NCBI GenBank assembly: GCA_900556865.1
Contig: USQS01000003.1
Span: forward strand, 1 to 28,377
Origin: an uncultured Clostridium sp.
GTDB taxonomy: Bacteria > Bacillota > Clostridia > TANB77 > CAG-508
Length of the DNA stretch: 28,377 nt
Reading direction: 5' to 3'
Position 1 is the stretch's first letter; every line of letters starts with the position of its first letter. Of this stretch, positions 1-6,919 are shown piece after piece. The notes beneath the pieces were generated by a model that saw only the letters and a program-made list of their open reading frames with translations, made no database searches and was not told the origin of the DNA. The position numbers and the translations under genes are program-made.

Positions 1-2
1 CA

Positions 3-1043
3 TGGCAAGCAAAAGTTTACAAAAATCCAATTGGGAAAAAAATAACAGATTTATTTATACCAAAAAAAGGTACAAAAGAATATTTAAAAATTCAAAAACT
101 TTTAAAGGATTCTGCATCGAAATTAAAAATGGAATGGTTTTATGTTAACAGAATTGTAATTGCAATTGTAACATTTTTAATTGCTATTCTGCTATTCGTA
201 GAATTACATAAAACAGCTATAAATTGGATTTACACAGAGCCAACAACAGAGTATAACATAATGACAGGTGTAACAGGTAAAGAACTTGAAGATGCTAAAA
301 AACTTACAGAAAGTGACAATCAATTTTTAGATATGTTTAAGGGAAATTTACAAACAACACAAAAAGATATTGAAAGAGCAATGAGAAAATCTAAAGATTA
401 TAAAGATGCAAAAGATGAGGATATAGAAAAGGCAGCTAAAAGAGTTTTTGACAAACTACAAAAAATAAATAAAGAAGTATTAGGATGGTTTGAAGTTTTA
501 TTAAGTTTAGTATTAATGATACTTGCATATATGTCACCAGTTTGGCTTTTAATATTCCAATTTAAAATGAGACAAATGGAAATGGAAGATGAAGTTATGC
601 AATTCCAAACAATTATACTTATGTTAATGAGAATTGAAAGGGTAAATGTTGAAATTATTTTAGAATGGCTAGAACGTTATGCCGATATTTTTAAAGAACC
701 AATTTCAAGATGTGTTAATAACTATGAAGCAGGTGCGTGGGAGGCTTTAGAGGTTTTAAGAAATGAAACAAATTATCAATTATTTATAAGAATTGTGGAA
801 AGTTTGCAAGCTGCAGTAGAAAAAATACCAATTAGAGATGCATTTGATGAATTAGATTCAGATAGAGATTACTACCAAGCAAAAAGACGTGAATCTAATG
901 AAAGGCTAATTGCAAGAAAAGCATTAATAGGAAAAGTAATTGGTTTTGCACCAATGGTTGTAATGTTTGTTGGATATTTAATTATACCACTTGTATTTAT
1001 AGGATTAACAAGTATGTCTAGTTCAATGTCAAGTATTGAATAG
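3..1043 (+). CDS. TadC/GspF-like type II secretion system F-domain membrane protein (5' end outside window)
   Basis: The frame is open from the first bases of the window, so the first in-frame ATG at 129 is internal; about 346 residues are visible. The layout is the T2SSF one: a membrane segment at about visible residues 48-70, a second at about 160-188, a conserved cytoplasmic helical domain (about 190-312), and a last membrane segment near 313-336. Such proteins form the inner-membrane platform of type II secretion, type IV pilus and Tad machines, coupling the cytoplasmic assembly ATPase to pilin polymerisation. A charged segment of about 90 residues lies between the first two membrane helices, which is long for TadB/TadC. 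It lies 14 bp before the first pilin-like gene, consistent with one transcript. Family assignment is by topology and sequence feel; the missing N-terminus limits certainty. Confidence 0.72.
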   Translation, partial: WQAKVYKNPIGKKITDLFIPKKGTKEYLKIQKLLKDSASKLKMEWFYVNRIVIAIVTFLIAILLFVELHKTAINWIYTEPTTEYNIMTGVTGKELEDAKKLTESDNQFLDMFKGNLQTTQKDIERAMRKSKDYKDAKDEDIEKAAKRVFDKLQKINKEVLGWFEVLLSLVLMILAYMSPVWLLIFQFKMRQMEMEDEVMQFQTIILMLMRIERVNVEIILEWLERYADIFKEPISRCVNNYEAGAWEALEVLRNETNYQLFIRIVESLQAAVEKIPIRDAFDELDSDRDYYQAKRRESNERLIARKALIGKVIGFAPMVVMFVGYLIIPLVFIGLTSMSSSMSSIE

Positions 1044-1057
1044 GAAGGAGGGCACAT

Positions 1058-1780
1058 ATGGAAAATGCATCAAAAGCATTACTTATGGCGGCAGGAGTGT
1101 TTCTAGTTATGCTAATTTTAGCATTAGTAATATTTGCTTGGGGAAAATTTTCAGATTATCAGAATGCTAAAGATAGTTTAGTAGATATTGAAGATACGGC
1201 AAAATTTAATGAACAATTTACTCATTATGAAAGAGATGATGTACAAGGATATGAGTTATTATCTCTTGCAAATAAAGTCATAGATTATAATAAAAGAAGA
1301 GCTGATGTAGAAGGAGCACAAAATAGTGAAAAATCTAATCCTATAACATTAGTTGTTATATTAGGAAATAAAAAAACAGAGTTTGCATATGATGGAACAA
1401 ATCTATTAATAACAGAAATTGAGTATAAAATATCAGGTGTAGGCAATTCATTTGGTTCAATAATAAGTGAGGGTACAATAATAGAAAGTACATATGGAAC
1501 TAATATTTCTCAAATTTCAAAATTAATATCATCATTTTTTTCAGATGAGGTAAAAAATGATGAAAATAAAAAAGCTAATGCTGTAAAAAAATTTAATTCT
1601 TTGTCAAAAACTAAAGTTACAAATTATAATGAATTATTGGGATATAAAAATGATATATATAAATATTATGAATATATGCAATTTAAAAAAGGTGTTTTTA
1701 ACTGTGAGAACTTAACTTATGATAATTCAACAGGAAGAGTAAATAATATGAAATTTACATTTTCAGGGAAAATTTATTGA
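1058..1780 (+). CDS. Pilin-like single-pass protein 1 (MENASKAL family, long form)
   Basis: 240 aa. A strong SD (AGGAGGG) lies 8 bp before the ATG. The N-terminus MENASKALLMAAG leads straight into one hydrophobic helix (about residues 7-29), followed by a soluble domain presumably outside the membrane. Residues 50-78 carry the family motif in degenerate form: F50-N51, Y57, G64, then a helix ending in Y77-N78. It is the longest of the three motif-bearing MENA(S/T)KAL paralogues, with about 100 extra C-terminal residues. Position directly after the TadC-like gene suggests a structural subunit or minor pilin of that machine. I cannot name a family with a known function; the pilin role is inferred from architecture and context. 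Confidence 0.7.
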   Translation: MENASKALLMAAGVFLVMLILALVIFAWGKFSDYQNAKDSLVDIEDTAKFNEQFTHYERDDVQGYELLSLANKVIDYNKRRADVEGAQNSEKSNPITLVVILGNKKTEFAYDGTNLLITEIEYKISGVGNSFGSIISEGTIIESTYGTNISQISKLISSFFSDEVKNDENKKANAVKKFNSLSKTKVTNYNELLGYKNDIYKYYEYMQFKKGVFNCENLTYDNSTGRVNNMKFTFSGKIY

Positions 1781-1861
1781 AAATTTAACATAAAATTTGT
1801 TATATGGGTTTAATATAATATTTAGTAAAAATTAAGCAAAAAGAAAGGAATGATATTAATT

Positions 1862-2275
1862 ATGGAAAATACATCAAAAGCACTTATCATTGCAGGTGGA
1901 ATTTTAATTGTAATATTAGTATTAACATTATTTGCTTATATAAATACTAAAATGGGTTCAGGCACACATAACTTATATTCAAGATTAGAAGACCATGATA
2001 TAACAGAATTTAACCAAAAATTTTTAAATTATGATGGTAATAAAAATTTGAAAATTCAAGATGTTGTTACTTTAATAAATACGGCAAATAATGCGAATAA
2101 AAATAATAACATAGGGGCACAAGTAAGTGTTTTAGTAAATAATGCTAGTTATTTGGATAAGAGTACCGACGAGTTAAACAAATTATTAATGAATAACGCA
2201 GATAAAACATATACTTGCAATGTTATAGTAACAGGAAAAATAGTATCGAGAGTTGAAATAACAGAAAATCCATAA
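1862..2275 (+). CDS. Pilin-like single-pass protein 2 (MENTSKAL family)
   Basis: 137 aa from the ATG at 1862. An in-frame ATG at 1850 exists, but it overlaps the SD (AGAAAGGA), and the start at 1862 gives the family N-terminus MENTSKALIIAGG. One membrane helix spans about residues 7-28. The soluble part carries the shared motif: F50-N51, F54, Y57, G59, then a helical stretch ending at N79-K-N-N. The C-terminal half is predicted beta-rich by eye (alternating VSVLV and CNVIVTGKIVSRVEI), as in small pilin-like globular domains. An 81-bp gap separates it from the previous gene, and a weak promoter-like sequence lies there. Function is inferred from the paralogue cluster. Confidence 0.68.
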   Translation: MENTSKALIIAGGILIVILVLTLFAYINTKMGSGTHNLYSRLEDHDITEFNQKFLNYDGNKNLKIQDVVTLINTANNANKNNNIGAQVSVLVNNASYLDKSTDELNKLLMNNADKTYTCNVIVTGKIVSRVEITENP

Positions 2276-2294
2276 CAAAAATATCTATAAAATA

Positions 2295-2323
2295 TTGAAA
2301 TTTGAAATATAAAATGTTATAAT
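2295..2323 (+). promoter_or_regulatory. SigA-type promoter with extended -10, upstream of the gene at 2351
   Basis: TTGAAA (2295-2300), 17-bp spacer, TATAAT (2318-2323), preceded by TGT to form an extended -10 (TGnTATAAT). It is 28 bp upstream of the ATG at 2351 and is one of the best promoter matches in the surface-protein locus, so this gene may be transcribed independently of its neighbours. Confidence 0.68.
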
Positions 2324-2350
2324 AAAAACGATGACGAAAAAGAGGGTTTT

Positions 2351-2782
2351 ATGAAAAAAAATTTTATTTTTATGTTATGCATAATAGGAATTATAATTGC
2401 AATTTTGTCTGTTAAATATTTAAGCTATAAAGCTGAATATGGCAAGATTAAAAGAAGTAATTTTGAATATGAAAAATACCTTAATAAAGAAGTTTTAGGT
2501 ACAGAATTAACAACAATTATAAACAAAGCAGTAGATAATAATGAAAAAAATTCAGTAGCAAAAGATGAACAAGGTTTTTATGTAACAAATGATATAAATT
2601 CAGTAAAAATACAAATACAAATTTTAGATAATGCAACAATGTATGACATGGAAACTTTATATAATGGTGGAATGGAAAGGTTTGTTCAAAACTATAATTC
2701 AATAAATTTTGAATGTACCAAAATTGAATACAATAAAGCAGGAAAAGTAAGTTATATATTGTTTAAACAAAAAAATATTTAA
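2351..2782 (+). CDS. Divergent single-pass surface-protein paralogue with KK-type N-terminus
   Basis: 143 aa, SD AGAGGG 6 bp before the ATG. The N-terminus MKKNFIFMLCIIGIIIAIL is a normal positively charged signal anchor (helix about residues 5-21), unlike the MENASKAL neighbours. The soluble part nonetheless holds the cluster motif at residues 38-64: F38, Y40, Y43, K46, V48-L-G50, a helix, and D62-N-N64. The C-terminal part alternates hydrophobic residues (VKIQIQIL; FECTKIEY; VSYILF), suggesting a small beta-sheet domain. It has its own strong promoter at 2295-2323. Function unknown; it is probably a related accessory subunit that has lost or replaced the pilin-like N-terminus. Confidence 0.62.
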   Translation: MKKNFIFMLCIIGIIIAILSVKYLSYKAEYGKIKRSNFEYEKYLNKEVLGTELTTIINKAVDNNEKNSVAKDEQGFYVTNDINSVKIQIQILDNATMYDMETLYNGGMERFVQNYNSINFECTKIEYNKAGKVSYILFKQKNI

Positions 2783-2876
2783 AATATGTTATTAATGTTA
2801 GGTTTTATAAATAGTCCATAAGTTTTTAAAATCTAAAAAATAATAAAAGATAAAAATTTAAAAGGAGGAATTTATT

Positions 2877-3299
2877 ATGGAAAACGCTTCAAAAGCTTTA
2901 ATTATAGCAGGTGCTATACTATTATCAATTTTAATTATTTCATTAGGAATTATGGTATATAATAATGCAAAAAATACAGTTGGGAGTTCAAACTTAGATA
3001 AACAAGAAATACAAACTTTTAATTCTCAATGGGAACAATATGAAGGATCTAATAAAACTGCAAGTGAAGTAAAGACAATGATACAAGCTGTTATTGCAAA
3101 TAATGCTTCAGAAGCTAAAAATGGAAAAAGTAGATTTGTTGAAGTTGAAGTTAATGCAGATGCAAAAGAGAATACTGCAGTTACTACTAATCCAGATGTA
3201 AAGATGTCAGCAGCTACAAATGGTCTTACTAATTCAAAAACATATACAATAACACTTGGATATAATAATGGTTTGATAAATAGTATTGGTTGGAAATAA
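2877..3299 (+). CDS. Pilin-like single-pass protein 3 (MENASKAL family)
   Basis: 140 aa, near-perfect SD (AAAGGAGG) 10 bp before the ATG. The N-terminus MENASKALIIAGAI is followed by a membrane helix at about residues 9-28. The shared motif is clear at residues 48-76: F48-N49, Y55-E-G57, V65, then a helix ending in A74-N-N. The C-terminal half is Thr/Ala/Asn-rich and ends with a YTITLGYNNG.I..I pattern also seen in paralogue 4. The protein has no cysteine, no sortase motif and no cleavable signal peptide. It is likely a small structural subunit of the Tad-like machine; this is inference from context. Confidence 0.7.
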   Translation: MENASKALIIAGAILLSILIISLGIMVYNNAKNTVGSSNLDKQEIQTFNSQWEQYEGSNKTASEVKTMIQAVIANNASEAKNGKSRFVEVEVNADAKENTAVTTNPDVKMSAATNGLTNSKTYTITLGYNNGLINSIGWK

Positions 3300-3376
3300 G
3301 ACATATAAGTAGTATTATAATAGAAGTAAAGCAAAAGAAATTAATTTTAGGTTATTTTATTATTGGAGGTTAAACA

Positions 3377-3781
3377 ATGGAAAATGCATCAAAAGCACTT
3401 ATTATTGCAGGTTCAATTTTGATTGCAATAATGATAATATCATTAGGAATATATATTTTTAAACAATATAGCTCATTTGCAAAAGAAAATGCAGACCTTT
3501 CAGAACAAGAAATTTCCGCATTTAACTCTAAAATAACTTCATATTTGGGAGAAGGAATATCGGGTTCACAAGTAAATGCATTGTTACAATATTGCTTAGC
3601 AAATAACATGTCAGCTCAACAATCTGGAGAAACATATAAATATATCACAGTAACACAAAATGGTAATATACTTGTTGAAGGAACAAGTAACAAATATCAA
3701 AAGGTTGAAACAGGTAAATTTTATACGGTTGAGGGTACATCTGATGATAATGGCCTAATAACTTCTATAACAGTACAATAA
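3377..3781 (+). CDS. Pilin-like single-pass protein 4 (MENASKAL family)
   Basis: 134 aa, SD TGGAGG 8 bp before the ATG. The N-terminus MENASKALIIAGSI is nearly identical to paralogue 3 in protein and nucleotide sequence; the bodies then diverge. Membrane helix about residues 9-28. The family motif is at 49-77: F49-N50, Y56, G58, I61-S-G-S-Q-V, L69-L, and A75-N-N. The C-terminus (FYTVEGTSDDNGLITSITV) resembles that of paralogue 3, supporting origin by tandem duplication. It is the shortest member of the array. Role as pilin or pseudopilin is inferred, not shown. Confidence 0.7.
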   Translation: MENASKALIIAGSILIAIMIISLGIYIFKQYSSFAKENADLSEQEISAFNSKITSYLGEGISGSQVNALLQYCLANNMSAQQSGETYKYITVTQNGNILVEGTSNKYQKVETGKFYTVEGTSDDNGLITSITVQ

Positions 3782-3802
3782 ATAAAGAAAGGAGATATAT
3801 GA

Positions 3803-4363
3803 ATGGAAAATGCAACAGATGCACTTATTATGGCAGGATCTGTATTGATATTTTTAATAGCACTTTCAGTTTGTGTATCTTCTTTTACCACATTAAGAAC
3901 AGAAATAGATCAAATAATAGAACAAACTGAAACTGTAGATATGGCACAAAACAATGAAAATGGAGAATATGTAAATTACATAAAAAAAAGTGACGATGCT
4001 ATAAGAGTTGTTGGTTCAGAAACAGTTGTTTCTTCAATGTATAGAGCTAAAAAAGAAAATTATGTTATATATATTGTTTTAAAAAATAGTTTAAGGAATA
4101 GTAAAGAATTTGAAAAAATAGGGATGATAGTTAAGATACCTGATATAAAAAAAAGTGCAGATAATATAATTATTAATAAAAGTGAGAATGTAATTAAACT
4201 AATTGGTAGCTATGATTTTGATGATATCCTTAATAAATTAAAATTATATGAATCAATAAAAGATAAAAAATTTGAAGAATACCTAGGAGTATACCAAGAT
4301 AATACAGATGCTACAGAAGAAAATAAAATTACATATAGAATTATAACATATGTAGAGATTTAG
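3803..4363 (+). CDS. Pilin-like single-pass protein 5 (MENATDAL variant)
   Basis: 186 aa. SD AAAGGAG 9 bp before the ATG; an overlapping ATG at 3798 is out of frame. The first 13 residues (MENATDALIMAGS) match the family start, with one membrane helix about residues 7-27. The soluble part differs: it lacks the FN..Y.G..NN motif and instead has an acidic/Gln-rich helix (residues 33-55) followed by an alternating strand/helix region (ENYVIYIVLK, IGMIVKIP) and a C-terminal IITYVEI. This suggests the N-terminal segment is a conserved module joined to different outer domains. Gap to the previous gene is 21 bp, so probably the same transcript. Function unknown. Confidence 0.66.
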   Translation: MENATDALIMAGSVLIFLIALSVCVSSFTTLRTEIDQIIEQTETVDMAQNNENGEYVNYIKKSDDAIRVVGSETVVSSMYRAKKENYVIYIVLKNSLRNSKEFEKIGMIVKIPDIKKSADNIIINKSENVIKLIGSYDFDDILNKLKLYESIKDKKFEEYLGVYQDNTDATEENKITYRIITYVEI

Positions 4364-4444
4364 TAAACTCTATAAAAATTTAGAGGAAATAGTATAGTAT
4401 TATTCTAAACTTTTTAATGCCTCAAGAAAGGAAAGTGATATAAA

Positions 4445-4963
4445 ATGGGAGATTCAGCAATGACAATAGTTGTAATATTTTTTGCTGCAATAGTAATGTT
4501 TGTTGCTCCACTTATGACAATGGCAGACAAAACAGATGAAACGGTTAATTTATCTGTTCAGTCAGCTACAACAGAATTTACAAATAAGATAAGAACAACA
4601 GGAAAATTAACACAAGAAGATTATGATAATTTCATATTAACTATAGGTGCAACAGGAAATGCATATGATGTTGAAATTACATTACAAATTCTTGATGAAA
4701 ACCCTAAAAAGAAAACAACAGAAGGTGCTACAGTAATTGGTGATAATATATATTATACAATGTATACTTCACAAGTTACAGATCAGTTAGCAGCAAGTAA
4801 AATGATTTCTTTAAAAGAAGGAGATAATGTAACAGTTAAGGTAAAAAATAAAAACAATACAATAGCAGTACAGCTTAGAAACTGGGCATATAAAGTAACA
4901 GGAAATGATTCTAGTACTATTACAGCAGAGGCTTCAGGTATTGTAACAAAAACAGCAAATTAG
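4445..4963 (+). CDS. Single-pass membrane protein of the surface locus (unrelated N-terminus)
   Basis: 172 aa, SD AAGAAAGGAAAG before the ATG. N-terminal MGDSAMTIVVIFFAAIVMF leads into a membrane helix (about residues 6-26). The outer part starts with a conserved-looking segment at about residues 38-70 (QSATTEF, IRTTGKLT, ATGNAYDVEI) and then a Lys/Thr-rich beta-type domain with a dipeptide LDENP. The gene sits at the end of the paralogue array and is followed directly by a strong terminator, so it closes the first transcript. I recall similar proteins being common in clostridial Tad-like loci but cannot verify this. Function unknown; a minor pilin or filament-tip subunit is possible. Confidence 0.64.
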   Translation: MGDSAMTIVVIFFAAIVMFVAPLMTMADKTDETVNLSVQSATTEFTNKIRTTGKLTQEDYDNFILTIGATGNAYDVEITLQILDENPKKKTTEGATVIGDNIYYTMYTSQVTDQLAASKMISLKEGDNVTVKVKNKNNTIAVQLRNWAYKVTGNDSSTITAEASGIVTKTAN

Positions 4964-4967
4964 AAGT

Positions 4968-5006
4968 AAAAGCTTGTATTATATTTTGGTACAAGCTTTT
5001 CTTTTT
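4968..5006 (+). terminator. Rho-independent terminator ending the pilin-like gene array
   Basis: An 11-bp perfect stem AAAAGCTTGTA (4968-4978) / TACAAGCTTTT (4990-5000) with an 11-nt loop, followed by CTTTTT. It begins 5 bp after the stop codon at 4963. Confidence 0.88.
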
Positions 5007-5079
5007 AAGATGTAAACATGTAATTTTAAGAATTTTTAAAGTTAGATGTTTATGCCTTGAGAAAGGAATGATATTAAGT

Positions 5080-6840
5080 ATGAAATTGCAACATTTAACA
5101 GTAATATTTATAATAATTATAATTCCAATAACAATTGTTATGTCAGAATATATTAGAAATAAAATAACAATTGAAGAAACAAGAATGTCATATGATAATA
5201 AATTGCTAAATTCTACATTTGATACCGTCAAAGCATATCAATTAAATACTGTAAATAATGTATTTGGAGATGTTGAAACAGAAAGGGTAAAAAATTTAGA
5301 AGCTGCCGCGAATACATTTTATAGTTCATTATCTTCAAATTTTAATTATACAGGATATAGATCAGAAGTAATGAAAGAATATGTACCAGCAATAGTTTTT
5401 ACATTGTATGATGGTTATTATATTTATTCTCCATATACAAATACACTAACATCAGAAGAGTTAGATAATGGCACACCAAGGTTAAAATCTGAACCAGATT
5501 ATAATGAGTATACTGATGGAAATAGTCAAAAATATTCTAATGTAGCCAAAGATTATGCAAATGGAAAAATATTAAGTGATTTAAAACCATATATATATTA
5601 TAGTTGTAGGTATGAAAAAGGAAGTAATTATGATTTTAACATCACATATACATTAGATAATTATATAACGGTACAAGGTATTGTTGGTGGAAAATATGTA
5701 AATAAAAGCGGATATTTATTAAGTGGCATAATAAAAAAAGGAGAAGAATACGAATATAATGGGGAAATTTTTTCAAAGGATACAAAAGAATGTCTTTCAG
5801 AGTGTTTAAGTGATGGAAAAGAATATAATTATGTGAAAATAAATGGAGTAAAATACTATGAAAATTTAACTCCATCAGATCCAAAAGAAAGAATTTTTTC
5901 AATAAATAAAGATGGTAGCAGAAACTATTCTGAATGTTCATCTGGGGATGATAAAAAAAATGAAGAAATATATAATAAATTTCATAATGCAATTACAGAA
6001 AATATAAGTGCATTTAAATATTACGAATCTGCATATGAATTTACCAATTGGGTTAAAAATAATTTAAGTAGCATAAAGACAGAAAATGCAGTTATATATG
6101 ATAATACAAGAAAATCAGAAATTTTTGGTAATAATGATAAGATTTTTACAGGTGACTATGAAAATCCAAGTTCATCTTTTAATAAACATAGACAAGCTGT
6201 AATAAGAAATGTTATAGAAACAAATTTATCAACAGCTATTTCAAGTTTTTCAGCAAATGTTAATAATAATAATATAGAATTTTTAATGCCTAAACTTTCA
6301 GAAACAGATTGGGAAATTGTAGAAAATAATGTGTGTTGTATATCTTTTTTGCAAGGTTTAAGTCTGGGATCTAAAAGATATAATGGATATTCTGTTGTTG
6401 CAAATACTTTAACAAAAGAGTATGTAAATGAAAATGATATATATATATTAAAAAATGATGGGACATATTGCAGAGCAAATGATGAAACACTTAAAGATAG
6501 CAATATAATTAGTGGTAAACCTGCAGGAATATATAAAATGGATTTTGAGTTAAGAAAAGGTTTAAAAGAAGATGGAACATATGTATATTACAATCCAAAA
6601 AAGGGGTATTCAGGTAGTTACACAAGTATAATGGGTTCATCTGGGATTGCATCTGTAGAAAAAATAGGAATGTATGCATATATGAATGGATTAGATAGTA
6701 CTAATTTTAAAAGATTAAAAGAAGTTTATTACACAGCTTTAGGAAGAGAAAGATGGTGTGCATTTAATGTTCATAATATAAATGAAGATATATCGACAGA
6801 GTATTTCTTAAAAGATTATAAACAATTAGAAACCCCATAA
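5080..6840 (+). CDS. Large single-pass exported protein of the surface locus, function unknown
   Basis: 586 aa from the ATG at 5080; the upstream in-frame ATG at 5068 overlaps the SD (GAGAAAGGA), the same arrangement as at 1850/1862. N-terminal helix about residues 7-24 (TVIFIIIIIPITIVM), then a predicted coiled/helical stalk (about 30-75), then a long Tyr/Asn/Lys/Ser-rich domain. Landmarks: VPAIVFTLYDGYYIYSPYT near residue 105, a second Tyr-rich segment (KPYIYYSCRY), and CISFLQGL near residue 425. No enzymatic motif, LPXTG or repeat was found. Seven or more cysteines are present. It follows the strong terminator at 4968-5006 and no good promoter is visible between them, so expression may depend on read-through or an unrecognised promoter. 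It is probably the large outer or tip component of the machine; that is inference. Confidence 0.62.
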   Translation: MKLQHLTVIFIIIIIPITIVMSEYIRNKITIEETRMSYDNKLLNSTFDTVKAYQLNTVNNVFGDVETERVKNLEAAANTFYSSLSSNFNYTGYRSEVMKEYVPAIVFTLYDGYYIYSPYTNTLTSEELDNGTPRLKSEPDYNEYTDGNSQKYSNVAKDYANGKILSDLKPYIYYSCRYEKGSNYDFNITYTLDNYITVQGIVGGKYVNKSGYLLSGIIKKGEEYEYNGEIFSKDTKECLSECLSDGKEYNYVKINGVKYYENLTPSDPKERIFSINKDGSRNYSECSSGDDKKNEEIYNKFHNAITENISAFKYYESAYEFTNWVKNNLSSIKTENAVIYDNTRKSEIFGNNDKIFTGDYENPSSSFNKHRQAVIRNVIETNLSTAISSFSANVNNNNIEFLMPKLSETDWEIVENNVCCISFLQGLSLGSKRYNGYSVVANTLTKEYVNENDIYILKNDGTYCRANDETLKDSNIISGKPAGIYKMDFELRKGLKEDGTYVYYNPKKGYSGSYTSIMGSSGIASVEKIGMYAYMNGLDSTNFKRLKEVYYTALGRERWCAFNVHNINEDISTEYFLKDYKQLETP

Positions 6841-6841
6841 T

Positions 6842-6870
6842 TTGACAAGATTGGCTAAATGGTGTATAAT
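6842..6870 (+). promoter_or_regulatory. Perfect consensus SigA promoter for the coiled-coil gene
   Basis: TTGACA (6842-6847), 17-bp spacer, TATAAT (6865-6870): exact consensus in both hexamers and spacing. It starts one base after the previous stop codon (6838-6840), leaving about 43 nt of leader before the ATG at 6920. Confidence 0.85.
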
Positions 6871-6919
6871 TATAAAGATGTTATGTTGAGAAAAGTGTAA
6901 AAATGAAAGGAGATTATGT

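Noticed and set aside
1058..4363. Classical type IV prepilin cleavage sites in the MENASKAL proteins
   Set aside because: No charged leader ending in Gly or Ala before a Phe/Met-X4-Glu segment; the hydrophobic helix starts almost at residue 6.
4379..4415. TTTAGA/TCTAAA stem followed by CTTTTT as a terminator between the genes at 3803 and 4445
   Set aside because: Six A/T-rich pairs with a 19-nt loop would be unstable; the strong terminator comes one gene later.
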